From Crocodylus rhombifer (Eukaryota > Chordata > Crocodylia > Crocodylidae): DNA of 64,000 bases. Numbering within the stretch: position 1 is the stretch's first letter; every line of letters starts with the position of its first letter. The notes beneath the pieces are model-generated. The model had not been told where the DNA came from. It did not search any database and saw only the letters and a list, made by a program, of their open reading frames with translations. Location of the stretch: positions 27,797 through 91,796 of the forward strand of contig JAVSML010024322.1 of NCBI GenBank assembly GCA_038503035.1. Direction: 5' to 3'. Of the stretch, positions 11,576 to 23,621 are shown in pieces. The position numbers and the translations under genes are program-made.

Positions 11576-11734
11576 AAAACTGCTGGTGATGTCATATGTC
11601 AAAATGCAGAGCACACAACCAGGTGCTATTAGTCTGCTCTTTTTGAGGTTACACTCACTCTTGGTTTTGAGTTGGCACTGTCTACAAGCCTTGAAGGATG
11701 CAGACACTCACAAGCAGCCTTGGCAATGTTGAGA

Positions 11735-12645
11735 AAGCTATATTTGTAGATTATACCAAATGTTGGGGTAAAGTTAACACATTTGAGGGTAGGGAATGAA
11801 TCCAGGTGGATCTGAACAGGTTGGAAAAGGGCAGAACAGAATAGGATGCAGTTCAACAAAGACAAGTGAAAAGTGCTGCACCTAGGGAGAAGGAATCATT
11901 AGCATGCTTACAAGTTGGGGGAGGACCGTCTCAGCAGCACAGCAGTGGAAAGGAATCTTGGAGTCGTAGCTGACACCAAGATGAAAATGAGTTGTCAATG
12001 TGACAAAGTGATCAGTAAAACTAACTGCACTTTATCATGCATTAGCAGGTGCATGACAATAGGTCTAGGGAGGTGATACTTCCCCTCTATGTGGCATTGG
12101 TCAGGCCACAATTGGAGTACTGCATCCAGTTTTGGGCACCACACTTCAAGAGGGATGAGGACACCCCAAGAGGGTTCAGAGGAGGGTCCCTTGTATGATT
12201 AGAGGCCTGCAGGCAAAGCCTAATATGAGATTGAGGGACCTGGGTCTCTTCAGCCTCCACAAGAGAAGGCTGAGAGGTGATCTTGTGGCTGCCTACAAAT
12301 TCATTGGGGGGTGTATGTGTGTGGGGGGGAGGGGTACAGCAAGGAATTGGAGATGCTCTGTTTGCCAGGGCACCCCTTGGAGTAACTAGGAACAATGGCC
12401 ACAAACTGATGGAGAACAGATTTAGGTTAGACATCACGAAAAACTTCTTTATGGTAAGGGTTGCTGGAATCTGGAATGGGCTTCCAAGAGAGGTGGTGCT
12501 CTCCCCTACCTTGTGGGTCTTTAAGAGGAGGCACCTGGCTGGTGTCATCTAACCCCAGCACTCTTTCCTGCCCAGGGTAGGGGGTTGGACTTGATGATCT
12601 CCTGAGGTCCCTTCTGACCCAAACCTATATGAATCTGTTTCAGCA
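11735..12645 (+). mobile_element. CR1 LINE, 5'-truncated 3' end
   Basis: Degenerate ORF2 C-terminal sequence: the [16 protein letters not shown] block near 12100-12140, the [17 protein letters not shown] block near 12250, and the final LPREVV block. The typical CR1 3' end follows (GGACTTGATGATCTCCTGAGG near 12585-12605). Several stops; 5' truncated as usual for CR1. Confidence 0.88.
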
Positions 12646-12925
12646 AGACTTCTAACTTTCAAAAATGATTATTGTTCAGTCACGTGTGTTTCATGTTAAA
12701 GTTCTAATTTATACCCCTCCCCCAAGAACAATTAGGAGGACTAATGTGCCAACAAATTGGATTGTGAAAAGGCTGAACGAATGAACAGAATAAAACAAGA
12801 AAATCATTTGACAAGTTTGCCAGTCTGTGGGAAGTGTAACTGAGCTGCTTTGTGAGACTAAGCAAGAAACACAAAGAATACAGAAAGCCAACAGGACCTA
12901 CAGGTCCTGGCTGGTGTGCTGATCA

Positions 12926-13018
12926 CCATCATATGAAGATTTCTTTCCAGGCTGGTCCCCACGGCTCTTTCCCTATGTGGGGTGGGGGAGTTATATATGT
13001 TTGCCCCTCTGTACCATG
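12926..13018 (+). repeat. Direct repeat, pairs with 13803-13895
   Basis: ATCATATGAAGAT followed by TCTTTCCAGG and a TGTGGGGTG block recurs 877 bp downstream in the same orientation at roughly 80-85% identity by eye. The hAT element lies between the two. Confidence 0.7.
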
Positions 13019-13026
13019 CTTGCTGA

Positions 13027-13704
13027 TAAGGCTGTGAGAAATTTCATTGGGTGTTTCATTTCAAAGCTGTTTCAATGCATTCTGAGCTCAAAACAGTGAA
13101 ATTGAAATGATACAAAAACGCTTTGAAATGAAATAATAGCACTCAAAACATTTCGAGAGTTTCAAAACATTTCAAGTTTTGAAGCTGGGCTTACTTGGCT
13201 TTATGGCTGGTCCCAGGAAGCAGAAGCAGCCTCCTCTCATTCAGCATGCAGATCCAGAGTCCTGCACCCCTGGGAGGAGTCCAGCACAGTACTGCAGCCC
13301 TCCTGGGGGTGTAGACCCCCGGATCTGTGTGCCTGATGAGAAGAGGCTGCTGCTGCCAGCAAGTGTCACAAGTTTTGTTTTGAACAGTTTGCAGTGCAGT
13401 TTCTCAGAAACCTCTTCATCTATATCCCTGAAACTTGGCAGGCATCATGCCCTCAGAAGGGGCTACCAACCCTGAAATTTTAATCTGAATCATGCAAGAA
13501 ATGACAAAGGTTTAGCCATTTTCATGTTTCCCCATTATAGCCTATGGGCAAAATGTTGAAACGGGTCAAAGCAGCAAAATAGATTTGATGAAATGAAATG
13601 GAACAGTGCTTCAATACTAAAAAACCCCAATGAAATGAAACTCTGTCTATTCAAAATGGTGAAGTGGAAGTCGAAACGAAACGGTGCTGTTTCGCACAGC
13701 CCTA
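13027..13704. mobile_element. Non-autonomous hAT transposon, 678 bp
   Basis: The ends are inverted: TAAGGCTGTGAGAAA on the left and, read on the other strand, TAGGGCTGTGCGAAAC on the right. The flanks are an 8-bp near-identical duplication, CTTGCTGA (13019-13026) and CCTGCTGA (13705-13712), the length used by hAT transposases. The interior is AT-rich near the ends with many TTTCAAA/TTTGAAA motifs. No transposase coding. The TIR matches the larger hAT at 29257-31146. Confidence 0.82.
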
Positions 13705-13802
13705 CCTGCTGAGGCTTGGCTGAGATTTGGGTGAGCACCTGCTTGTCCCTTTTGGGTGCTGGTTTCCTGATTAAAAATCCATAGGCTTGTGTAAAGCATT
13801 AA

Positions 13803-13895
13803 TCATATGAAGATGTCTTTCCAGGGTGGTTCCCATGGCCTTTTCCCTGTGTGGGGTGAAGGAATTGTATCTGTTTGGGCCTGTGTGCCAAGCCT
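13803..13895 (+). repeat. Direct repeat, pairs with 12926-13018
   Basis: Second member of the pair flanking the hAT insertion. Confidence 0.7.
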
Positions 13896-14175
13896 CCTGG
13901 GGCTTTTCCAAAACTGTTTTGCTCAATAGTAATGTATTATTAAATTATTAATAATATGAATAACTTTCAAGAGATGCTACAGTTTATGTTTTTAACACAG
14001 ATGTATGTGCAACTTTATCCAGTTTAGCCTATTCAAGCTGCTTCCTCTTCCGATATACTAGCCTGTCTTGCCTCAGCAGTCTTTTCTGGCATGGGGTGGG
14101 TAACCTGGCCTGGATGCAATAAGTTAAATTTGGTCCAGTAAGCTGTCTTCAATAAGCTGAAGTAACAGGGTTGAA

Positions 14176-14735
14176 ATATGATCATAGGAAAGTAGGACTG
14201 GACGAGACCTTACAAGGTCATCTTGTCCAGGCCCCTGCTCAAGGCACTATCATCTCTAACTAAACCATCCCAGTCAAATGTCTGTTCGATCTGCTCTTGA
14301 ATTATTTCCAATAATGAAGAGTCTACAAGTTCTCTAGATAGCCTGTTCCAAAACTTGACCACCCTTATAGTCAGAAAGTTTCTCTTAATTGTCAACCTAA
14401 ATGTCCCCTTCTGCAGCTTAAGGCTATTGCTCCTAATTCTGTCCCCTTCAGACACAGAGAAAAGCTCATCTACATCCTCTCTGTAATTGCCCTTAAGGTA
14501 TTTGAAGTCTGTTATAAAACTCCACCCCAGTTCTCTTTTCTCCAGAATAAATAACCCTAGTTCTTTTAGCCTGTCTTCATAAGTCATGTTTCCTAGGCCC
14601 CTAATCATTTTTGTTTTTCTGCACTAAACACTGTCCAAACCCTTCTTGAAGTGTAGAGCCCCAAAGTGGACACACAACTCCAGGTGAGGCCTCACTAATG
14701 CTGAATGGAGCAGAAGAGTTTCTTCTCTTTATTTG
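14176..14735 (-). mobile_element. CR1-family LINE fragment
   Basis: On the minus strand a frame (14608-14210) reads MIRGLGNMTYEDRLKELGLF, followed by a typical CR1/L3-type ORF2 C-terminus and the 3' end (GGTCTCGTCCAGTCCTAC). Other subfamily than the plus-strand copies: the wording of the block differs (FWNRLSRELV). Confidence 0.82.
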
Positions 14736-15126
14736 CTAGTGACAAATAAAGATAATTAAATGTGATTAAATGGACATAAGCATTCACAAATGAAACCATG
14801 TGCTTCAATACTTAGGGCTAGGAATGCCTGATTTTCAGAAAATACATTGCTTATTTGTTTTAGATATAGGATTGTTGTTATCTGGGGATTTTCAACTGTG
14901 TTTTCCATCTTTACTGTTTAATCTTTTTGCCCAAAGCTTCTCAATGGGATAGAAAGTGTCTCAATGTTTAAATGGAAAGTAATGCCATTTTTTATGTTTA
15001 TGAAAATTATGTTAAATAAATCATTAAAGATTAATAATGTCAATGACTAATGCCTCTCCTTTTCTTTGGTATATACTTGTGTACTACAGTATCATGAATT
15101 TAAGTTTATGAAACTGAATCACTATG

Positions 15127-15830
15127 GTCATTCGGTGTCCACTGTGTGGGGGGACCCCCAAAGTCATGCCGTGGGCACAGTACTGTGTGCATGCCCTGAC
15201 AGTGCATTGAAGGGGTGTGCTGAAGGGGTGTAGTGAGTGTAATTTTTGGAGGTGCAGGGGAGCACCTAATGTGAACACTGGAAGAAATGGTTGGGTGCTG
15301 GGCAAAGTTTTTTGAGTTTCAAAGAGGCACTGGGTGTCCACTGGGTGGGGGGACCCCCAAACTTATGCCAGGGTCACAGTACTGTGTGCATGCCCTGACT
15401 GTGTGCTGACAATGTGCACTGCAGGGGTACAATGTAAGGAACATTTTGGGGGGCCAGGGGATCACCTAATATGAAAACTGGAAGAAATGCTCAGGTGCTG
15501 TGCAAAGCTTTTGGGGTTTCAAAGAAGCACTTGGGAAAACATTCAGTGTCCACTGTGGAGGGACCTACAAGTTGTAGCAGGGGCATGGTATTATGTGACA
15601 GCCCTGACAATGTGATGAGGGGGTACACTGAAAGGGTGAGGTGTAAGCAAGTTTTTGTGGAGCCTGGGGAGCACCTTATATGAACACTGGAAGAAATGGT
15701 CGGTTGCTGGACAGGGCAAAGCTTCATTTTTGGGTTTCAAAGAGGCACTTGGGAAAAGGTTCAGGGTCCACTATGTGGGGGACCCACAAAGTTGAGTCAG
15801 GTGCTGTGTCCCCAAGCACTGTTTGCTTGG
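15127..15830 (+). repeat. Tandem repeat, ~200-218 bp unit, about 3.4 copies
   Basis: The block GTGTCCACTGTGTGGGG or a near variant recurs at about 15133, 15333, 15545 and 15763. Each is followed by a GGGACCC(C)CAAA-like stretch, a CAGTACTGTGTGCATGCCCTGAC-like stretch, GAACACTGGAAGAAATG and TTTCAAAGAGGCAC. Spacing grows from 200 to 218 bp. The units are diverged, so the array is old. Confidence 0.8.
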
Positions 15831-16625
15831 CCCATCAGTGGCCTAAAGTGTCTGTGTCGGGGGGAGAATAATTTGCCTTTGCAATTTTGCATGTAATCTC
15901 AGGCTGGGTGGGTGGGGGAACCAGGGAGGGACCCCTTAATTGAGATGAGGAATGTTGCTGTTACTGAGGGCTGTGTCTTTGGCTCAGAGCATTTATTAAC
16001 TCAGAGGACTTTAATGAATGGTCACTGATCACCGGTTATTATTTCTTTGAGACACCCTGCATTAATTAAGGCATACCTGCCTAGAAGTGGGGTGGGGGTC
16101 TTTCTGGGACCTCCCAAAGTCCCACCAGTGCCCCAGTAATGTGTGCTTGTGCTTGACCTAACAATGCCTGAACCCACGGTAGGACGGGAAGTTGAAGTTC
16201 CTGTCTCCTGCTGTGAACTTGGTGGATTCCTGCACACCCCCCAAATTGGTGCCAGTGCCCCAGTGGTGTGTGCTTGTGATTTTCCCAGCAGTTCCCTGGG
16301 TGGGCACTGGCTGGGCAAACCCCAAAGTCAACTGACTGCCCCAGTGCCCTGAAGTGGGGGGATGCCCTAGTGGTATGTGCTTGCTTCATCAGTGCCCTGA
16401 AGGGGTGGGGTGGGGTATATATGAGACCAAAAGAAAATTTTTGCCTGCTGGGTGAAGCAACTTTGAGCTGTCAGCAGAGAGTGGGGATGGGGATGGGGAG
16501 GGGGAGCTCCTATCTCCTGGTGGCACCTTGTTCAGTCCAACAAATATTCTTTTTATTAACCTGAACCTTGAACTGCCTGACCAATAAAGATTTGCAAGAA
16601 GCACACCTGGTGTGTAGTAGCCTTC
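15830..16625 (+). other. Transposon-like tail with polyadenylation signal
   Basis: GC-rich sequence with short inverted and direct similarities (ACCAGTGCCCCAGTAATGTG and CAGTGCCCCAGTGGTGTG). It ends with AATAAA at 16583-16588 before an AT-rich low-repeat stretch. Possibly the end of the same mobile element as the tandem array. No gene recognised. Confidence 0.35.
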
Positions 16626-19170
16626 TTACAACAGAAATTCCATGGATTTCTGAGTGAAGCCAAGCTGCACCTAGTGGACAAATTATAGCAGAACCGGGAA
16701 AATCTTGTTTTTTGCCTGTATCTTCAATTTATATTTAAAAACTATCATGATAAAAATAATCCTGTTGGCACAATTTTCCACACTAACAATAAAACATGTG
16801 GGAGGTGGTTTAATTTACCGTGATAATTGGTAATCTGCCACAATAAAGCCAGGTGAACATGTATCTCCAGGCGCGATTAAGCTAGCAAAATGGTGATTTT
16901 TGCCACCATTTAATGGGGTGTTTTTTGGTAACTCCTTAGGTGGACAAGGACCCTTATCTACCAGGTTGCTCATTATTAATTTCAAAAGCCTTTATTTATG
17001 ACTCAGCAAGTTTTTCCAATTACAGACCAAGGAATTGGAATTAGGAAAGGGTTCCTTAAAGAACTGTAATTCACTGACAGTCATTCCCAAAGGCCTGCGT
17101 TAATGAAAATATAAAAGCATCAAGCTCATTAGAAAAGATTTTGAAGCCAATTTGGAAAGCTTGCGGCTTTTTACATACTATTAGAATGCTCTAGCTGTCT
17201 TCCAAGCAAGCTACTATTTTCTTATACACATCCTGGTGATGTGTAATTTCACTACCATAGAGACATCTCACAAAGTTTGTGTTTGAATACAACACCATTC
17301 ATATGGCAGAGCCATTGGAAGCTATTAAAAGTTGAAGACTAGGGTTCAGTCAGAAGTTCAGACCCCCTAGTCTAACTCATGGCTCTTTTGGCACTTTACA
17401 TAAAGCACCATGAGGTAGAGCTCCCCCCACCCCCGGTAGATGTTCACTTGTTGGGTTGGGGAGATTGAGCCTACCTGCACTGGCTCTCCTGGACAGCAGG
17501 GGGTGTTCTTTGGATTAGTGCTCTCTCCAGCCTCGGCCCTTTTCTCAACTCCAGAGCTGTCAGCTTGGGGAGGAGGAAGGGGAGGAAGCAAGCAGCACTG
17601 AGCTACCACCTGGGATTGCTGCCTGTCCTGAGATGGGGGAAGGCAAAGGAAGCTCCTAGCCTCACAGGCCTGGCCTGGCTCCCCCCAGTACCTGGCTGGA
17701 GTACTGGTGGGGAGTTGGTCTGAGTCCAAGAGGCAAGCGGGGTCCATTCCACAACCCCTTGAACTCAGAGTGGTCAGCCAACCCCAGGCAACACCTTGCT
17801 GTTATTCACTTCCTCCCCTTCCCTTTGCCTTCCCCTGCTGACAGCCCTTGGAATGCAGTCCAATGGGCAAAAAAATAACCCTAGGGAACACAAGTCCAGT
17901 AATTTTGGGTTACTGTGTAGTAAATACGCATGTGTAGATGTGCCATTAGTACTTGTGTGTATATGAAAGTTATTTCAAGCAGTGATTCTGGAATTAATTC
18001 CAAATGGGGATGTTCTTATTCCTGAAGAAAATTTGCCTTTCTGGTTTAGCTTTTACCCATTGTCCAAATGAATTGAGCTGGTTATGGGAGAAAACGCCTT
18101 TTTCCAAAGTCATACTATAATATATTTAAACAAGATCAAGCTCCCCTGAAGGCCAATTTACAGGGCACTGACAATAGATACTTTACTAAAGGGACAGAGA
18201 ATTAGCTAATGTCATAGCTACCTTGTTACAATGTGGGATTTCTCTCTTCGCCAGTACATATTTCTCCAATAAGGTAATTTTCTAAATCACAGCATCAATT
18301 AGTTACTCCATTGCTTTTCTCTTTCTACAAATAATTTTGAAATATCTATCTTGACATTTTCTATACTATTAGAAGCCGGAATATTCTTGTTCCCCTGTGC
18401 CAGCTGAACTGTATCTGTGTAAATAGCTTGCACATTAAGGATGCTTTAGTAGCCAGAAGAGTACTGTAAATAAGGCATAATGTTCCTATCCCTTTATAGT
18501 AATGTTGCATGCCTTAATTAGCTAATGCTCCATAATGCCACTTACTGTGCTATGGGAAAGGATGCTTTAATAGAATCAGTTTCCAGGCACCCCAATCCCA
18601 TTTAGTCATGTAGTGGCTATCTATTGATCTGGCATGAAGATAACTAGCTACTTCTTCTAGAGATTCCACATAAAGCAGAGCGAACACTTTTGTTTCAAGC
18701 TCCACGATGAAGCATTGCTCTCAGAATAGGGGTTCTCTCCATGCTGCTCCCAAAGAGCAGAGGAAACAGAAGTCTATAGTCACCAGATGGATACATATAT
18801 TCTGTTCCACATATATTTTATTCCTTTCCTCCATGCTGTAGGTTTTTTTCTAATATTCTCTGCTCAGCAGCTTGAATTCTTGTCTCAGACTCTCAAACTA
18901 GATAGAGTACATGGCCACCAGCACACTCGTTTCTTGCTCCCGTCACCATCCTTGATCCCTGACAGGTTTCCCTTGGTCACCACAAACTTAGGGCCTGGTA
19001 GTCTTCTGATAGGACTGTCTGGGTACCCCACCTCATAGGGGCCTCTACCCCGTAAGGACAGTCATACCTGGGGGAAGGGGCAACCATGGTTCTGTGCTGA
19101 GCCCTTGCCCCTTGAGGATGCTAGAGCTGCTGCCTCCTGAGAGCATCTTTCTGGGAGAGTGGCAGTACAT
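16626..19170. other. AT-rich low-repeat region, no gene recognised
   Basis: About 2.5 kb without recognisable coding exons or known repeats. Open frames at 17367-17747 and 18787-19038 show no family features. It lies 3' of the TMEM238-like ORF and could include its 3' UTR or regulatory sequence. Confidence 0.5.
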
Positions 19171-19173
19171 GGG

Positions 19174-19764
19174 CTATAGGAGATGAGGACCCTGCTTCTC
19201 TGGGGCAGGCATTTCATAACAGCTGTTTGATGTGCATTCCCAGTGTCGCCATGACAGACAAAAGCCTGTGCTCTGGGGATCTGGTGCAGACAATTCTGGG
19301 ACCAGGCTGGGGGTTCCCTGAGAAGCGCAGTGTGGAGGAGCCAAGCAGGGGGTGTGGTGCTGAGACAGGAACCTTGAGAGTTTGCTGCCTAGGCAAAACA
19401 GGATAGAGCAATGTCTAGGAAGTGGGCAGTGATTCCTAGGTGGCAGGTCAATGGCTGGAATCCTGTGCAGATTCCCCATATACCAGAGCAGCCAGAAAAG
19501 CAGTGAAAGGAAAATCAGCAGCACCCCAGACGGCACCAGGCAGTCCCCATATGACTGCACAGCTGATGCTGACTGCACTGTCACCCCCACCAGTGCTGAC
19601 GTTAGTCTGGCAGTGTCCAAGGCCAGCACCCCAGCAGGAAGATCACATAATGCCTGCAACCACAGCTCATACTGTTTCCACCAACCCAGTGCAGCACACC
19701 TACACAAAGACTGACTTTCTGCCAACTTAGTTCTCCCCCATTTCTCTGCACGTAACACAGACAT
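19174..19764 (-). CDS. TMEM238L: TMEM238-family membrane protein, probably TMEM238L (exon limits uncertain)
   Basis: The open frame is 196 codons. Its core (about residues 38-107) looks like the small TMEM238 family: a first hydrophobic segment with LALDTARLTSALVGV, then YGDCLVPSG, then a strong membrane helix with LLIFLSLLFWLLWYMGNL and a short IPAIDLP tail. Family members are short two-helix membrane proteins of poorly known function. The N-terminal 30 residues and the proline-rich C-terminal 85 residues do not look conserved and may be untranslated or intronic; a possible splice acceptor (TTTGTGTAG) lies just before 19699. It is on the same strand as PIRT, about 20 kb downstream, which fits the mammalian neighbourhood as I recall it. 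A decayed copy cannot be excluded. Confidence 0.5.
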   Translation of the reverse strand: MSVLRAEKWGRTKLAESQSLCRCAALGWWKQYELWLQALCDLPAGVLALDTARLTSALVGVTVQSASAVQSYGDCLVPSGVLLIFLSLLFWLLWYMGNLHRIPAIDLPPRNHCPLPRHCSILFCLGSKLSRFLSQHHTPCLAPPHCASQGTPSLVPELSAPDPQSTGFCLSWRHWECTSNSCYEMPAPEKQGPHLL

Positions 19765-19920
19765 GCCTACTTCACTTGTTTACACAATGAGACTTTGCCC
19801 ACAGTGTTGTTCACATCCAGTTAGGACTACTAAAAGGACTGGCTGGCACAATTTGCTTTGGTGCCTTACTGAGAAAAGGAAAACTCAGGTCCCACAAGGA
19901 AGGCACCTCTTTAACTTAGA

Positions 19921-20175
19921 ACAGGGGTGGCCAAGCTGTGGAATGGGGGCCACAAATGGTGTGGTGCAGCCTCTCTGTATGGCATGTGGTAGATCAAGGA
20001 GGGTGCAGGGAGCAGAAAACAAAGTAGCAGGTTGGACAGGGAGAACAGGGAATCAAGCAGGATGCAGACCAGCTCAGCAGGCAAGGGAAGTGGACTGGAG
20101 TTGAACTTTGACTCCATGATGGAATAATTAGTGGCATGTTTGCAAAAACTTTTGGCCCCAACTGACTTTGAAAGT
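19921..20175. mobile_element. hAT-like fragment
   Basis: Begins with CAGGGGTGGCCAAGCTG, a common hAT terminal motif, and contains the usual GGGGGCCAC/GTGGTGCAGCC stretch. A CTTTTGGCCCC stretch near 20155 could be the other end. No clear 8-bp duplication found. Confidence 0.5.
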
Positions 20176-20567
20176 TAAGAAATCATTAAACCTGCTGCCA
20201 CATAGCTGTGGATATGATCAATATGTTCAAAATATAGGAAGAAGGGACTAGCGTTTTGAAGAAACCTAACTGCTGTGTTTAGCATTATGATGTTGAACAA
20301 TTTCTTATGCCTTAGTTTTTCCCTAAAAAAAAGAGGCAAATAATAGTTTTCCATTGTAAATCCCCTGGTGAACTGGGAATGAAAGATCAAATTTAAATCC
20401 TGTTGCCTAACCCTAAGGAGACCTTTGGCAAGGAGACCCTTCACAAACCACCTGCAAACTGCTTCTGAAAACAATTTACTTTGGGGGTTTAGTAGGGGTA
20501 ATACCACATTGCATTTTATAGTATCAGAGCCTGAAAACCTTGCATCTATAAACTTTTTCCACCTTTC

Positions 20568-20630
20568 ATAGAATCATAGGAGCGCAGGGTTGAAATCATG
20601 AGATCATCTAGTCCACGAGATAGGGATGCC
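20568..20630 (-). mobile_element. Short CR1 3' end fragment
   Basis: TCATAGAATCATAGGA followed by a GGGTTGAAATCATGAGATCATCTAGTCC-type stretch is the reverse complement of a CR1 3' end. Only about 60 bp remain. Confidence 0.6.
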
Positions 20631-21149
20631 TGTTTGCCAGGTCATTTTGATCTTTGTTCTGGTGTTATCGAGGTCCTGGTCCAACAGGAGGCACATATCA
20701 CAAGCACTATTTGTCTTCAACTGTCACATGCAGGCAAAGTTCCCACAAAGCCAGACCAGAATCTGGATGGAAGCCTTATGGTCAGTGGCCTTCCCTGGAT
20801 GCAACCTGAAAAGTACCAGCAGAGGAAGTGCTGGCAGTGGCTGCGGCTTTTGTACTGAAATGTCTTCTAGCCATTCTGTTGACTCTCTAGCTAGCTACTT
20901 CTCTCTCTTCTTCTGTTACCTCTTAGACAGTGACTGGTCTTGATGTTGCTGGCTCCCATGTCACTGGGTTGTAGATGGCCTAGCCTTTCTGCTTTGACAT
21001 GCCCTGCCTCCTCATTCACAGTCTTTCTTTATGGGTGCAGAGATAAATGCCAATTTTCACCTGATCTGACCACAGAAACCAGTTTACAGCTGTGATCAAA
21101 CACAAGTGCACAGCTGCAGACAGCTTAAAAAATAGCCTAACTTCACATT

Positions 21150-22298
21150 GCATAAGGTCTTTGATTTAGTATCCCATGATATCCTCATGGGCAAATTAGA
21201 AGATTGTGGGCTTAACTGCTCAATGGTTAAGTGGGTAGAAAACTGACTGTGAGGTAGAACCCAGAGTTCTCATGAATGGATCTGTGTCATCCCAGCGTGA
21301 AGTGGCCAGTGGCATCCCTTAAGAGTCTATGCTTGGTCCAGTGCTTTTCAACATCTTTATCAATGATTTGGATGTGGGGGTGAAGAACTCACTGGCCAAG
21401 TTCACAGATGGCACCAAGTTACGGGGGAGTGTGGTCGGTTACACATGAAGATAGGTTGCAGATTCAGGCGGAAGTGGAAAGGCTGGAGAGTTGAGCAAAT
21501 TGGAACCAGATGAAGTTCAACAGTGAGAAGTGTAAAGTGTTCCATCTGGGGGCAAACAATCCCCAACATACCTACAGGCTAGATGGCACCAATTTGTCTA
21601 GCACCATGACTGAAAGGGACCTAGAGGTAATAATTGACCATCACATGAATGCAAGCTGGCAGTGTGATGCTGTAGCCAGCAGAGTAAACAAAACTCTGGC
21701 ATGCATCAACTGGTGCATCTCATTTAAAACCAAGGAAGTGATTCTTCCATTGTACTCAGCACTGGTGAGTTCGCAGCTGGAGTACGGTGTCCAGTTCTGG
21801 GTGCCTCGTTTCAGCAAGGATGTAGAAAAACTTAAGACAGTCCAGAGAAGAGCCATCCTTATGATTAGAGACTTGCAAGGCAGACCATACAAGGAGAGGC
21901 TGAGGGACTTGCACCTCTTGAGTCTAAAAAAGAGAAGGCTAAGAGGGGACTTGCTAGCAACTTACTGCTACATCAGGGTAGTACATCAAGAGCTCAGTGA
22001 ACAACTGTTCAATAGGGTACATTTGGGGACAACCAGGAGTAATGGCCACAAAATCCTGGAACACCACTTCAGGCTTAACTCTAGGAAAAATCTTCTTCAC
22101 AGTCAGAGTGTCCAGACTGTGGAATAAACTCCCCCAGAGGTGGTGCAATTGCCTACCCTGGAAATCTTCAAGAGGAGACTGGATGGTCACCTGCACTAGG
22201 CAGGAAAGTTGTCTTTCTTGCCTAGTGCAGGGGGGCTGGACCTGATGATCTTGTGAGGTCCCTTCCAGCTGCTAACAATCTATGAATCTATGAGGTAT
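21150..22298 (+). mobile_element. CR1 LINE, 5'-truncated, RT palm to 3' end
   Basis: RT-domain remnants start near 21170 (KAFDLVSHD-like). The FNIFINDLD block at 21350-21370 and the degenerate DDTK motif at about 21405 follow. A 205-codon frame (21510-22127) then reads MKFNSEKCKVFHLG, LVSSQLEYGVQFW and [15 protein letters not shown]. The element ends with the CR1 3' terminus (CCTGATGATCTTGTGAGGTC) and an ATCTATGAATCTATGAGG-type tail. Confidence 0.9.
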
Positions 22299-22884
22299 CA
22301 GATAAAGACATTTCAAAATGTAGGATCTTTTGTAACTTGTGTCAGTGGAGCTCCCGGCCTGTCACTGTTTTTGGAATGGGAGGTGGGATAGGGAGTGGAG
22401 GAAGTTCAGTCTGGGGGGTTTCAGCCACCCCACCTTTCAGCACAAATTTAGAAGCCCCCAAAATGGGCTTCCTTAGCTTCTTTTCCACCCTCCCATTCTG
22501 AAAACAGTGATCACTAACAGAGAGCCCTGGACATTGCTATGGGAACTTGGCTGCAGACTTCCAGGGGCAGCTAGATTCCCCTCCCTCCTGGAAACAACAG
22601 TGAACTTCTTTTTGGTCTGTGGGGGGTGTGTTGTAACTTAGAATGCTTTGTAAAAATAGTTCTGAGTTACAGCTGCACTTCTGTCTGCATCCTACACATT
22701 ACAATCAACTGCTAGGATCTGCAGCTAGGAACGTCTCCTGTTCAATGTCTCAAGCAACCCTGTAAAATGGAAACTAAACTGAACCTACACCATCAAGCCC
22801 AAACCAGGCAGGCCTTCCACTCACAAGCAATCACAAACCCTTTCCCCAGGCAGCTAAGGCATCCTTTCAGTTCATACGATATTC

Positions 22885-23060
22885 CACTTAGGGCTTCTCC
22901 ACATGGCCATTTCAGAATAACTCCGTTTGAGAACAATCTTATTCCATAATAAGAATGCTTTGGTCATGTTAAGCATAACCCAAACTGAGCTCACATATAG
23001 AGTTATTGGAAATAGCTATTCATGAATATTTCCAGGTGTAGTTAGGTTCTCAGATCTGAT
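22885..23060. mobile_element. MITE-like fragment
   Basis: CTTCTCCACATGGCCATTTC resembles the terminal CTACACATG-type motif of the palindromic MITEs elsewhere in the window, followed by AT-rich inverted bits (ATTCCATAATAAGAAT). Weak assignment. Confidence 0.3.
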
Positions 23061-23139
23061 GCTTTTTGTTTGAAAGTCTGGGTCGACCACAATGATAAAA
23101 TTCTGCTTTTTGTATGGGGTAATGCAAACACTACTATGG

Positions 23140-23590
23140 AGTGTAACAAAAAAAGTTTGTTCTGTTAGTGTGGGAAGGCTCCAGGACAAGGAGGCCTGGC
23201 AACAGCTCTTCTGGAGAAGGGTTTTTGAGGCTTAGAGGAATGAATGCTCATTGAGGGAAAGGAGTGCCACTGGAGAGAAACCCCAGAGGGCAAGCAGTGA
23301 AGAGGGGAGAGGCAAGGAGTCCACCGTCACCAGTAGTCCTGCCCCAGGGAGCTGGGATAGGAAGAGATTTCAGCTCAAGGGAAGGTTGCAGGACTAACAA
23401 GCAAACCGTGTGCTTGGGCCAGGTGATAGACCTGGCTGACCAGAAAGGGAGAGGTTTATGCAGGTGAAAGTGTTGCTCTCAAGCTAGAAAGAGGAATCTA
23501 GACCTGGCAGGCCAGGAGGAAGGGCAGGGGTATTTTTCTTTCTGTCAAATAGACCCGGCAGTGGAAGATGTGAGTTTATGTTGTGGGAGT

Positions 23591-23621
<31 letters not shown>

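Larger units (their letters stand above)
9470..11735 (+). mobile_element. Second Harbinger-like relic (non-autonomous or decayed)
   Basis: The region shares blocks with the first Harbinger element and carries a decayed Myb/SANT segment near its right side. It has an internal repeat: about 80 bp at 9547-9630 (TTTGAATTAGGG, then CACCCTGGCC-type and TTCCCCAAGTC blocks) recurs at 10486-10560. No transposase frame was found. Boundaries are estimates. Confidence 0.45.

Noticed and set aside
15127..15830. CRISPR-like array
   Set aside because: Units are about 205 bp and similar throughout; no short repeats with unique spacers, and the genome is a vertebrate one.
17367..17747. 126-codon minus-strand frame
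   Set aside because: No recognisable domain, ordinary codon pattern absent, probably chance.
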